Shown here one piece after another: positions 9,043-17,383 of a DNA stretch of 64,000 nt (positions are counted from its first letter, which is position 1; every line of letters starts with the position of its first letter). The notes under the pieces are model-generated. The model was not told the DNA's origin and did not search any database. It saw nothing but the letters and a program-made list of their open reading frames with translations. The position numbers were made by a program, and so were the translations under genes. The DNA comes from Pseudomonas sp. MAG733B (GTDB lineage: Bacteria; Pseudomonadota; Gammaproteobacteria; Pseudomonadales; Pseudomonadaceae), in assembly GCF_036884845.1 (NCBI RefSeq), contig NZ_CP145732.1, positions 4,402,001 to 4,466,000 of the forward strand. The letters are read 5' to 3'.

Positions 9043-9195
9043 TCAGTCCTTCTCCACGGCCTTTCCCTCCTGCATTTGAACGGAGGACTTGGTGCCATCG
9101 GTGTTGTCCTTGGTGGTGTTCTGTGAATTATCGAAGCAACCGTGCAGCATGAACAGACTGCAAAAGCTCAACCACAGGCAGAATTTATTCATCAT
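9043..9195 (-). CDS. Small lipoprotein (50 residues)
   Basis: Reading from two tandem ATGs gives MMNKFCLWLSFC followed by a short hydrophobic stretch and the lipobox MLHGC with Cys20, then a Ser/Thr/Asp/Lys-rich tail ending VEKD. AGGAG lies four bases before the first ATG. The mature peptide would be only about 31 residues and anchored by lipid. It begins 67 bp downstream of the dehydrogenase on the same strand and may be co-transcribed with it. I do not recognise a family. It resembles the many tiny lipoproteins of Pseudomonas with unknown roles. Confidence 0.68.
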   Translation of the reverse strand: MMNKFCLWLSFCSLFMLHGCFDNSQNTTKDNTDGTKSSVQMQEGKAVEKD

Positions 9196-9201
9196 TTATC
9201 T

Positions 9202-9244
9202 CCTGGTCACGTAGCTGGTGAATGGGCCTGATCTTCTGACCAGG
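9202..9244. repeat. Inverted repeat over the lipoprotein ribosome site
   Basis: CCTGGTCA at 9202-9209 is answered by TGACCAGG at 9237-9244 with a 27-base loop. In minus-strand RNA the near arm overlaps the AGGAG ribosome site of the small lipoprotein. It could act as a weak terminator after the dehydrogenase or mask translation. No U tract is present. Confidence 0.4.
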
Positions 9245-9262
9245 CGCATCCACTCATCCGAC

Positions 9263-10402
9263 TCAAGCCGCTGGTTTGAGCACAACTTTTGTCCAGCCAT
9301 TGTCGCGCGCGTCGAAATGCTTGTAGGCATCAGGCCCTTCAGCGAGTTTCAACCGATGGGAAATGATCTGGGCGGGGTTGGCACGGCCGTGGTGTATGAG
9401 CTCTGCCAACCGGCGGTTGTAGGCTTTGACGTTGGCTTGCCCTGTTCGAATCTGCTGTCCCTTGAACCAGAAAGCACCGAAGTCGAAGGCCATCTTGCCT
9501 TGCTTTGCGAGGTCATTTTTGGCGCCTGGATCTTCCGGCACAAACACACCGACGACACCGATCCCACCGGTAGCCTTGGTCGATGCGACTAGATTGTTCA
9601 TGGTCAAGTGATTGGCTTCGTGACCATGACGGTCGCAGCATTGATAACCCACACATTCGCAACCGCGATCAGTCCCCTTGCCGTGAGTCAGATTGAGAAT
9701 CTGATCCACCGCTTCCTTCTCCAGCGAGTTGATGGGCGTGGCGCCCATCTGAGCAGCCAGTTTCAATCGATCAGGCTGGTTGTCGACCACGAATACCTGC
9801 GATGCACCTTTGATCATCGCAGAGTGAGCGGCCATCAAACCCACCGGCCCCGCACCATAAATGGCAATGCTCTCACCCGGTAAAAGACCGGCCAGCTCAG
9901 TGGCGTGCCAACCCGTTGGAAAGATGTCGGAGAGCATGACGTAGTCATCTTCACGCTCTTGCGCGTCCTCGGGCAATACCAGGCAATTGAAGTCTGCATA
10001 TGGCACGCGCAGCAATTCTGCTTGCCCACCTTGGTAGGGCCCCATGTCGGCAAAACCATACGCGGCGCCTGCGGTACCGGGGTTCGCAGTCAGGCAGAAA
10101 CCCGTCAAACCCTTCTCGCAGTTTTCGCAGAAGCCACAACCGATGTTAAACGGTAGGCAAACGCGGTCGCCCACCTTGACTCGATCAACGCCGACTCCCA
10201 CCTCGATGACCTCACCGAGATTCTCATGCCCAAATACACGACCGGTCTCCATCGAGGTGCGGCCTTCGTACATATGCAGGTCTGAACCACAGATGTTGGT
10301 CGTGGTAATTCGAACCAGGGCGTCTGTGGGTTTTTCAATTTTGGCATCGGTGACATTTTTAACGCTCACGTCACGTGGGCCGTTGTAAACAATGGCTTTC
10401 AT
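9263..10402 (-). CDS. FdhA-like glutathione-independent zinc formaldehyde/alcohol dehydrogenase
   Basis: A medium-chain zinc dehydrogenase of 379 residues. Catalytic-zinc residues are Cys38 (NICGSDLHM) and His59-Glu60 (FGHEN). A structural-zinc Cys cluster follows (GCGFCENCEKGLTGFC). The NAD site is GAGPVGLMAA. The GYQCC...HGHEA insertion and TGQANVKAYNRRL match the glutathione-independent formaldehyde dehydrogenase group, which oxidises aldehydes with tightly held NAD. It is somewhat shorter than classical P. putida FdhA (about 400), so another alcohol or aldehyde may be the substrate. It is single, with a small lipoprotein after it. A broken GFA-family formaldehyde-activating gene lies about 6 kb away, but no direct link is visible. 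Confidence 0.87.
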   Translation of the reverse strand: MKAIVYNGPRDVSVKNVTDAKIEKPTDALVRITTTNICGSDLHMYEGRTSMETGRVFGHENLGEVIEVGVGVDRVKVGDRVCLPFNIGCGFCENCEKGLTGFCLTANPGTAGAAYGFADMGPYQGGQAELLRVPYADFNCLVLPEDAQEREDDYVMLSDIFPTGWHATELAGLLPGESIAIYGAGPVGLMAAHSAMIKGASQVFVVDNQPDRLKLAAQMGATPINSLEKEAVDQILNLTHGKGTDRGCECVGYQCCDRHGHEANHLTMNNLVASTKATGGIGVVGVFVPEDPGAKNDLAKQGKMAFDFGAFWFKGQQIRTGQANVKAYNRRLAELIHHGRANPAQIISHRLKLAEGPDAYKHFDARDNGWTKVVLKPAA

Positions 10403-10741
10403 GTCGTTCTCCCATTGGCAAAACGAAATTCATTTTTCGTCTGCTCAGACTTATCTGTCAGGAAGAAATCGTCGTATGTTCAAACAATTGATGTGGGGAG
10501 TGACGAGCGGCCAATCGGGAGGTTCTGTCATCGAAATTACTGAATTTTTTCCAGCGTCAGGCATCAAGCTGATGATCCATTTGGAATGTCGACCCGTCAG
10601 ACTTATGGGTGCATCACCCAAAACCCATCTCATCGCATTAAAAAATTTGAACCGCTTTTAGCCGCGCTCGCCTAATGATCAGCTGGTGGATATTCCCACA
10701 GGCAATGTGCCTATACCGGCACACTCCGCGAGGTGGTCAAC
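10403..10741. other. Intergenic region upstream of the zinc dehydrogenase and lysine-rich gene
   Basis: This 339-bp spacer separates divergent genes and should hold both promoters. I see no convincing ORF. A short inverted repeat, TGTGCC/GGCACA at 10706-10711 and 10718-10723, lies just before the ribosome site of the lysine-rich gene. No clear -35/-10 or -24/-12 pair could be assigned. Confidence 0.5.
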
Positions 10742-10981
10742 GTGGCAAAAGACGAGAAGAAAAGCAAAGGTGAGTCTTCAAAAGCCAGCAAGGAATTGAA
10801 AGACAAAAAATCATCACCGGCAAAGAAATCAGCTGCGGCGTCGTCTCTTTCGAAATCTTCCGATAAGAAAGACAAGAAAAAAGATGCCGAACCAAAGAAA
10901 TCTGCAAAAAAAGCTGATAGCAAGCCAGAAAAGGCTAAGAAATCAGAGAAGGCAGAAAAGCCCGCGAAAAAGAAAAAATGA
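10742..10981 (+). CDS. Lysine-rich low-complexity protein (histone H1-like tail)
   Basis: The 79-residue protein begins at GTG (MAKDEKKSKG) with GAGGTGG eight bases upstream; another GTG three codons earlier overlaps that site and is less likely. It consists almost entirely of Lys, Ser, Ala, Glu and Asp in AKK/EKAKK repeats and ends in KKKK, with no hydrophobic core. Such tails occur in DNA- or RNA-binding proteins such as AlgP/HctB-like bacterial H1 homologues. A nucleic-acid role is inferred from composition only. A hairpin follows 12 bp after the stop. Low complexity means homology would be hard to establish. Confidence 0.65.
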   Translation: MAKDEKKSKGESSKASKELKDKKSSPAKKSAAASSLSKSSDKKDKKKDAEPKKSAKKADSKPEKAKKSEKAEKPAKKKK

Positions 10982-10993
10982 CATCTGGTATCT

Positions 10994-11014
10994 GCTAGGG
11001 CTTTACGCCCTAGC
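10994..11014 (+). terminator. Hairpin after the lysine-rich gene
   Basis: GCTAGGGC and GCCCTAGC form a perfect 8-bp stem around a TTTAC loop, 12 bp past the stop codon. The downstream TTCCTC is only weakly U-rich, so termination is probable but not certain. Confidence 0.6.
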
Positions 11015-11186
11015 TTCCTCACACGGTGTCGCTTCGAAGATGGCACAGGCTGCTATCCGTTCGCAAAGGAAAGATCGCTGATGCCTGCCTGTCGTCCTTT
11101 GCCGACGGCAACTCTGGCTCGACCGGTTGAATCCACAGCCAAAAGCTGACATTCACACAGCCAGTATCTGCCGTTGAAAAACGGGT

Positions 11187-11588
11187 TTACGAAAGCAGGT
11201 GTTCTACAGACCGCGTATAAGCCACCGTCGCAATTTTTATCAATGTATTGCGCGCCGAGGTATCGATAATTCCTCGACTTCGAAAATCATCAGCAAGCTT
11301 CAGCAACTCGTCATACCTTTCATCTGCATCCAACGGGATTTCTGAATCCGTCAACAAGTCGTGCCACTTTGCGTACGCCAACATTTTCGCTTCGCTGTAC
11401 ATGATGGAACGCTCCGTCGCCTTTAAACGGTAGAGGACGGCAGCATCCGCATGTTCATTGGTCTCGACGTGTGGCGTCGATTTGAATCGTCTCGGCTTCA
11501 GGAAGCTCAAGCCAAACAGATCAAGCGTTATGCGATGCGGGTCTGACTTGCTCCAATAACTGGCATACCCGCTATAGGTCGGCAGCAC
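11187..11588 (-). CDS. Hypothetical protein, 133 residues
   Basis: I do not recognise this protein. It starts at GTG with no obvious ribosome site. It is soluble, with no signal peptide or membrane segment, and mixes charged helical stretches (ERSIMYSEAKMLAYAKWHDLL, ADERYDELLKLADDF) in its second half. Coding is supported by the even, non-repetitive composition and the absence of a better frame. It lies divergently from the chemotaxis-type fusion gene with a 100-bp spacer and could share its promoter region. The true start may be further in, so the first 20 residues are uncertain. Confidence 0.5.
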   Translation of the reverse strand: MLPTYSGYASYWSKSDPHRITLDLFGLSFLKPRRFKSTPHVETNEHADAAVLYRLKATERSIMYSEAKMLAYAKWHDLLTDSEIPLDADERYDELLKLADDFRSRGIIDTSARNTLIKIATVAYTRSVEHLLS

Positions 11589-11688
11589 TATTTCGCAAGA
11601 GACTAACCTCTGCCAAATCGACCAATCACGGAAGTACGATTAAACTTAACCAAGACCACTTTTCCAAAGCCGATCAAGGCCAAAACTT

Positions 11689-14600
11689 ATGCCGTCCAAC
11701 GTGAAGCGCTCAACCAACGTCCCACAGCGCAAGGAGCTGATACCCAGCACCCTGCCCTTTCCTGTGGTCGGCATTGGCGCTTCCGCTGGTGGCCTGCAAG
11801 CGGTGAAGTCGCTCCTCGAACATATGCCCAACGATAACGGCATGGCCTTCGTCGTCATCCTGCATCTGTCGCCCGATCACCAAAGCCTTGCCGACAAGAT
11901 CCTCCAGGAAGCCACCAAGATGCCGGTGCGGCAGGTGACCGAGACGATCGCCATCGAAAAGAACACCGTGTATGTCATTTCGCCGGCGCATAATCTGACG
12001 ATGAACGATGGTTATCTGTCGGTGACACCGTCTGATCGGCCAACCGGCCTGCACGTCGCGATCGATCTGTTCTTCCGGGACCTGGCAGATGTACACAAGG
12101 AGCGCGCCTTCTGCCTGGTGCTCTCGGGCACCGGATCCGATGGCGCCGTGGGGCTTTCCCGGATCAAGGAACAAGGCGGCGTCACCCTGGTTCAGACACC
12201 GGAAGATGCCGAGTTTGACGGCATGCCGCGTGCTGCCATCAATACGCAGATGGTCGACCTGGTGCTGCCCGTTGTGGAAATGCCGCAAAAGTTGCTCGAG
12301 CTCTGGCACAACTCGCGCGCCATCACCTTACCAACAGCCAACGATCCTGAAATCAAGACCATCCCGCCCTCTTCGGAGCGTGATGCCGCCAAAGCCGAAC
12401 AAGCGTTGCAGGACATTTTGCTGCAGTTACGCGCCGGCACCGGCCATGACTTCAAACACTACAAGCGTGCCACGGTCCTGCGCCGCATCGAGCGTCGCCT
12501 GCAAGTGACCGCGCAACCGGACCTGGCGGCCTATTACGACTATCTGCAGGCCCACCCGGAAGAAACCAAAGCGCTGCTGGGAGACATGCTGATCGGTGTC
12601 ACCAATTTCTTCCGCGATCGCGAAGCTTTCGAAGCGCTGGAACGCGACGTCATTCCGAATCTGTTGAAATCGCTGCAGGACAGCCAGCCGCATCGCGATG
12701 AAGTTCGCGTCTGGTCGGCAGGCTGCTCGACCGGCGAAGAAGCCTACAGCCTGGCGATCCTGCTGACCGAGCAGATGGCCCTGGAAGCCTGCCCAGCCAG
12801 GCTGCAGGTGTTTGCCACCGACATCGATGATCGCGCCATCGCCTTCGGACGAAACGGCGTCTACCCAGAGGCGATCATCACGGACGTGCCGCCGACGCGC
12901 ATGCGCCAGTATTTCATCCGGGAAAACCAGCACTACCGGGTGAACAAGGAGGTCCGCGAAAAAGTCCTGTTCGCCAAGCACAGCCTGTTGCTCGATCCGC
13001 CCTTTTCACAGATCGACCTGATCGTCTGCCGAAACCTGCTGATCTATCTCGATCGCGAAGTGCAGCGCGACATCATGCAGATGTTCCATTTTGCCCTGCG
13101 TCCGGGCGGTTATCTATTCCTCGGCACCTCGGAATCCGCCGACGGCTGCCTTGACCTGTTCACCCCCGTGGACAAGCGCAACCGGATTTTCCGCGCCAAA
13201 AGCGTGTCCAGCAGCCCCCGACGCGCCCCGGCCATGCCGCGAGGCGGCTACGCGCGCACCACGCTCACCACTCGTCCCCAGGAACCGGCGGTAGCCCGCA
13301 AGGTTTCATTTGCCGATATTCACCTGCGTGCGCTGGAGAAGGCTGTCCCGCCAAGCATCATCGTCGATGCCAACGCCAACATCCTGCATATGAGTGAAGG
13401 CGCCGGTCGTTTCCTGCGCTATGTGGCAGGGGAAATCTCACGCAACCTGCTGACCCTGGCCCATCCGGACCTGCGTCTGGAAATTCGTACCACTTTATCC
13501 CAGGTCCACCAAGGCGGGATCCCGGTCACCTCGCGCAAAGTGCGCATCGAGCGCGAAAAGCGCAAATACCTGGTTGACCTCACCGCGCATCCTTACAAAG
13601 ACGAGGAATCCGAAAGCGAATATGTGCTGGTGATCTTCGAAGAGAAAGAGGTCGAATCCCACGAACTGCTGGATGTCGCCGCCAACCAGACCGATAACCA
13701 GATGCTTGGCATCCTCGAGAAAGAGCTTCAGCGTACCAAGCTGCATTTGCAGGAGACCATCGAACAATCGGAAGTCTCCAGCGAAGAGCTCAAGGCGTCC
13801 AACGAAGAAATGCAGGCCATCAACGAAGAGCTGCGCTCGGCCACCGAAGAACTGGAAACCAGCAAGGAAGAGTTGCAGTCGATCAACGAGGAGTTGCTGA
13901 CAGTCAACTACGAACTCAAGACCAAGGTTGAAGAGACCGACAAGATCAACGATTACCTGACCAACCTCATTGCTTCTACCGACATTGCCACGGTGTTCGT
14001 CGATCGCAACATGCGCATCCGCTGGTTCACCCCACGCGCCACCGAAATCTTCAGCATGCTGCCCGTCGACACCGGGCGTTCGCTGATGGACATCACCCAC
14101 CGGCTGGACTATCTGGAGATGGCCGAAGATGCAGTGACGGTGTTCGAGTCGCTGAACATGATCGAGCGCGAGGTCTGTAGCAGCGACCATCGCTGGTACA
14201 TCGCTCGACTGCTGCCTTACCGCTCCAGCGAGGATCATATCGATGGCACGGTGCTGACCTTCATCGACATCACCAAGCGTCGCGCCGCCGAGGATGAATT
14301 GCGCCTGGGCGAAGAGCGCATGCGCCTGGTTGCCGAAAGCACCCACGATTTCGCGATCATCATTCTGGATGATCATGGCGTGATTACTGATTGGAACACT
14401 GGAGCCGAGCTGATTTTCGGCTATGCCAAGGAGGAAGTGCTCGGCGCCTATTATGACCTGATTTTTACGCCCGAGGACCGCAGTGAAGGCGTACCGGAAA
14501 CTGAGCTGCGCGCCGCGCGCGAGCATGGCCGTGGCGAAGACGAACGCTGGCACTTGCGCAAGGACCGCAGTCGATTCTACTGCAGCGGCGAGGTGACACT

Positions 14601-15837
14601 GCTCGAAGGCGAGAGTCTCAAGGGCTATGTGAAGATTGCCCGCGACCTGACCGGGCACAAACGCATGCATGACGAACAAAGTCAGCGGCTGGCCGAAACC
14701 CAGACCAGCAGCCATCTCAAGGATGAATTTTTCGCGGTGATGTCCCACGAACTCAAGCACCCGCTCAACCTCATTCAGCTCAATGCCGAACTGCTACGGC
14801 GCCTGCCAATGGCCAAAGCCGTCGGCCCGGCGATGAAAGCGGTGAATACCATTTGCGATGCAGTCACTAGCCAATCCCGGATCATTGACGATCTACTGGA
14901 CGTGGCCCGGGTGCGCACCGGCAAGCTCAAACTGAAGAAACAGGCAGTGGACCTCGGACGGATACTTCAGGACATCCATACCGTGGTGACCAACGACCAA
15001 CACCCGTGCGAGGTCATACTGCAAGTGCCGCAGCCTCCGGAACCGCCGCTAGTGGTCGATGCCGACAGCACTCGCCTGGAACAGATCATCTGGAACCTGG
15101 TGAACAACGCATTGAAATTCACCCCAAGGGATGGTCGCGTCGAACTGATTGCCCAACGCGTCGGCGACATGGCGCAACTGGATGTCATCGACAGCGGCAT
15201 TGGCCTGGAACAGGACAACCTGCACAAAGTCTTTGACCTCTTCAGCCAGGCGGATAACCAACATACCGTCCAACAGCGCGGAGGTCTGGGCATTGGCCTG
15301 TCACTGGTGCGGCAACTGGTTGAAGCCCATGGCGGCACGGTTGACGTGCAATCCGCAGGCATTGGTCAAGGCAGCACCTTCACCATCCGACTGCCGTTGT
15401 GCCAGCCCCACCAGCAGGCAGACAACCAACCGAAAACTTCCGGGCAATCGGGGCGCCTCATAGGTCATAAGGTGCTGTTGGTCGATGACTCCAAGGATGT
15501 AATGGATGTGCTGCAGATGCTGCTGGAAATGGAGGACGCCCACGTGGAAGCCTTCAGCGACCCACTATTGGCGCTGAAGGCAGCGAAAGATGGAAACTAC
15601 GACGTGATCATTTCCGACATCGGCATGCCGGTCATGGATGGCCACGCACTCATCCAGGCCATCCGCCAGATCACTCATCTGAAACACACCCCCGCGATCG
15701 CCCTCACCGGCTATTCCACCAGCAATGACCAGAAGAAAGCCAGACAGTCGGGCTTCAACTACCACGTAAGCAAACCGGTGTCCCACGATGACTTTATCGA
15801 CATCATTGATGAGGCTTGCAGTGCTCGTCCGTTTTAA
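11689..15837 (+). CDS. CheB-CheR-PAS-histidine kinase-receiver fusion protein
   Basis: One 1382-residue polypeptide carries a full signalling chain. The CheB methylesterase domain (about 25-200) has GASAGG with Ser32, HLSPDH and GTGSDG with Asp151. CheR follows (about 240-500) with RRIERRL, WSAGCSTGEEAYSL and VCRNLLIYLD. A Glu/Leu-rich coiled coil (about 680-760) precedes two PAS domains. The HisKA box (VMSHELKHPLN) has His1020, followed by an HATPase_c domain (NLVNNALKF, GIGLSLVRQL) and a C-terminal receiver (VLLVDDSKD) with Asp1310. No membrane segment is present, so it is probably cytosolic. No chemoreceptor, CheA or CheW is adjacent, so the methylation partner is unknown. A role in stress or light-type sensing, not flagellar chemotaxis, is inferred. 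Confidence 0.93.
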   Translation: MPSNVKRSTNVPQRKELIPSTLPFPVVGIGASAGGLQAVKSLLEHMPNDNGMAFVVILHLSPDHQSLADKILQEATKMPVRQVTETIAIEKNTVYVISPAHNLTMNDGYLSVTPSDRPTGLHVAIDLFFRDLADVHKERAFCLVLSGTGSDGAVGLSRIKEQGGVTLVQTPEDAEFDGMPRAAINTQMVDLVLPVVEMPQKLLELWHNSRAITLPTANDPEIKTIPPSSERDAAKAEQALQDILLQLRAGTGHDFKHYKRATVLRRIERRLQVTAQPDLAAYYDYLQAHPEETKALLGDMLIGVTNFFRDREAFEALERDVIPNLLKSLQDSQPHRDEVRVWSAGCSTGEEAYSLAILLTEQMALEACPARLQVFATDIDDRAIAFGRNGVYPEAIITDVPPTRMRQYFIRENQHYRVNKEVREKVLFAKHSLLLDPPFSQIDLIVCRNLLIYLDREVQRDIMQMFHFALRPGGYLFLGTSESADGCLDLFTPVDKRNRIFRAKSVSSSPRRAPAMPRGGYARTTLTTRPQEPAVARKVSFADIHLRALEKAVPPSIIVDANANILHMSEGAGRFLRYVAGEISRNLLTLAHPDLRLEIRTTLSQVHQGGIPVTSRKVRIEREKRKYLVDLTAHPYKDEESESEYVLVIFEEKEVESHELLDVAANQTDNQMLGILEKELQRTKLHLQETIEQSEVSSEELKASNEEMQAINEELRSATEELETSKEELQSINEELLTVNYELKTKVEETDKINDYLTNLIASTDIATVFVDRNMRIRWFTPRATEIFSMLPVDTGRSLMDITHRLDYLEMAEDAVTVFESLNMIEREVCSSDHRWYIARLLPYRSSEDHIDGTVLTFIDITKRRAAEDELRLGEERMRLVAESTHDFAIIILDDHGVITDWNTGAELIFGYAKEEVLGAYYDLIFTPEDRSEGVPETELRAAREHGRGEDERWHLRKDRSRFYCSGEVTLLEGESLKGYVKIARDLTGHKRMHDEQSQRLAETQTSSHLKDEFFAVMSHELKHPLNLIQLNAELLRRLPMAKAVGPAMKAVNTICDAVTSQSRIIDDLLDVARVRTGKLKLKKQAVDLGRILQDIHTVVTNDQHPCEVILQVPQPPEPPLVVDADSTRLEQIIWNLVNNALKFTPRDGRVELIAQRVGDMAQLDVIDSGIGLEQDNLHKVFDLFSQADNQHTVQQRGGLGIGLSLVRQLVEAHGGTVDVQSAGIGQGSTFTIRLPLCQPHQQADNQPKTSGQSGRLIGHKVLLVDDSKDVMDVLQMLLEMEDAHVEAFSDPLLALKAAKDGNYDVIISDIGMPVMDGHALIQAIRQITHLKHTPAIALTGYSTSNDQKKARQSGFNYHVSKPVSHDDFIDIIDEACSARPF

Positions 15838-16002
15838 ATCGGATGCCCGGTGCGACCTAAAAAAGTTGGTCATCTAGCCAGATGTTCAATCTAACGAATG
15901 TCTGCAATGGATTGTTTGCAGCCCTTCGTGTCTGGCAGCAATCGGCCAGAAGCGGCCGGTCAGAAGGCCCGTCGCACTCAAGGCGATTCAGCTATTAACT
16001 GT

Positions 16003-16211
16003 ATGCACAAAGGTAGTTGCCTCTGCCAGCGAATACAGTATGAGCTCACTGCCGAACTCGGGGACTTTGGATATTGCCACTGTATTAGTTGTGGCAAGGC
16101 AAGCGGGTCGGCGCACGCGGCAAACGCTCCCATCGGCCGAGAGCATTTCCGATCTACGCGTACCGCGCGGAAAATCCGGACTGCCTCGGCATTCGTCTTG
16201 GCACTCTTGAC
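16003..16211 (+). pseudogene. GFA-family (glutathione-dependent formaldehyde-activating-like) gene remnant
   Basis: From ATG, MHKGSCLCQRIQYEL...CHCISCGKASGSAHAANAPIGREHF matches the zinc-cysteine N-terminal half of GFA-family proteins. The sequence then jumps frame directly into PIYAYRAENPD...IRLGTLD, the C-terminal half. About 30 residues, including the second Cys pair, are missing at the junction near 16149, together with a frame change. The product cannot fold as a normal GFA enzyme. After GTLD the similarity fades. The gene is clearly decayed; whether by one deletion or several events cannot be told. Confidence 0.78.
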
Positions 16212-16337
16212 AGGAATTTCCACCGCCTTAACTGGCTTTACGTGCGCTGTGCTCACTCCAAACGGCAGGGTACGGAACCAAACCAGGCGTGGTATTTCGA
16301 CACGAGTGCTTCATACCCCGCCATCCGTCACCAGCAG

Positions 16338-17279
16338 TCAAGCTGCAGCAAGCCCTCCATCAATCAGGTAGATCGCGAAAGAGAACGTCACGATCGACAG
16401 CACCGTACTGACCAGGATGGAGGTCGCGGCTTCACTCTGATAGGCGCCGGTCTGGTTCGCGAACATCGCCGGGATGGTCGCCGACGGAAGCGCGCAAAGC
16501 AGGATCATTTGTTGGGCATAAAGTCCATGGGTGCCAAGTACCACAGTGGCGGCGAACATCAACACCGGGTGAACGAACAACTTGAGCCCAAGGTTGCCCC
16601 ACACCTCACCTGACATTTTCAACTTCTCGGACGACATGATCAGTCCCAGGCACAGCAGGGATACGCCAGGCGTTGCCTTGCCGAGAAGATTGAGTGACTC
16701 CGCAGCAATCGGCGGCAGCTTGACCTGCAGCAGCGAAATCAGAATGCCAAGGGCCGGTGCCCACATCAGCGGACGGCGTACCGCTCCCGACAGGCTCGAC
16801 ACGAACGCCTGAGTGCCACTGCCCTTTCCATCGGCAATGGTGAGCAACATGGTCGTCAGGGGGATCATCACCAGGCTTGCGACCAGGTTCAGCACCAGCA
16901 CCGAATAAATGCTGCCGGCTCCGTACATCGTTGCGAGGATCGGGATGCCCATGAAGGCCGCGTCCGGGTAACCATTGACGAAGCCCTTGAGCGTTGCGAC
17001 CTTGAGATTGCGCGTGGTGAACCAGCCGATTGCGAGCGCTATCGTGTACATGCCCATAATGCCGATAAACGTAGCCACGACGAATTTGAAGTCGAAGAGC
17101 TGTTCACGAGGCGTGCTTGCCATCCCGACAAACAGCAGTGCCGGGAAAATCCAGCCGAGTACCAGCCGACTGATCAGCAGGCTGTCCGAATGGGTAAGCC
17201 GTCCGCGCTTGCCGGCGATGTAGCCAAGCGCGATCACAAAGGCGACGGGCAAAATTGGCCCTACGATTCTGTCTAACAT
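16338..17279 (-). CDS. AEC-family permease (auxin efflux carrier / malonate-type transporter)
   Basis: About 313 residues with roughly ten hydrophobic segments in two five-helix halves, as in AEC-family carriers, which move malonate, malate or other organic acids across the inner membrane. Segments such as GYPDAAFMGIPIL (helix-break motif) and LCALPSATIPAMFANQTG are typical. The start MLDRIVGPILPVAF has GAGGA nine bases upstream; a TTG ten codons earlier lacks one. It follows the enolase-superfamily dehydratase by 104 bp on the same strand, so it most likely carries that enzyme's substrate or product. Confidence 0.82.
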   Translation of the reverse strand: MLDRIVGPILPVAFVIALGYIAGKRGRLTHSDSLLISRLVLGWIFPALLFVGMASTPREQLFDFKFVVATFIGIMGMYTIALAIGWFTTRNLKVATLKGFVNGYPDAAFMGIPILATMYGAGSIYSVLVLNLVASLVMIPLTTMLLTIADGKGSGTQAFVSSLSGAVRRPLMWAPALGILISLLQVKLPPIAAESLNLLGKATPGVSLLCLGLIMSSEKLKMSGEVWGNLGLKLFVHPVLMFAATVVLGTHGLYAQQMILLCALPSATIPAMFANQTGAYQSEAATSILVSTVLSIVTFSFAIYLIDGGLAAA

Positions 17280-17383
17280 GTGCTCAATCCTCGTATTTAT
17301 TTTTATCAAGAATGTCGTCGTGGTTGATCGACGCCGATACGGCGGCCTCGATCAACGCGGCAATGGCCAGGCGGCCGTTACGG

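Noticed and set aside
13495..14760. A 421-codon minus-strand frame opposite the CheB-CheR-kinase gene
   Set aside because: It lies wholly antisense to a gene with clear domains. Its translation is low-complexity (runs of Phe/Val/Gln mirrored from the coiled coil) and lacks a ribosome site.
16089..16613. A plus-strand protein of 174 codons overlapping the GFA remnant
   Set aside because: Only its PIYAYR...GTLD stretch is meaningful and belongs to the broken GFA gene; the rest runs antisense to the AEC transporter.
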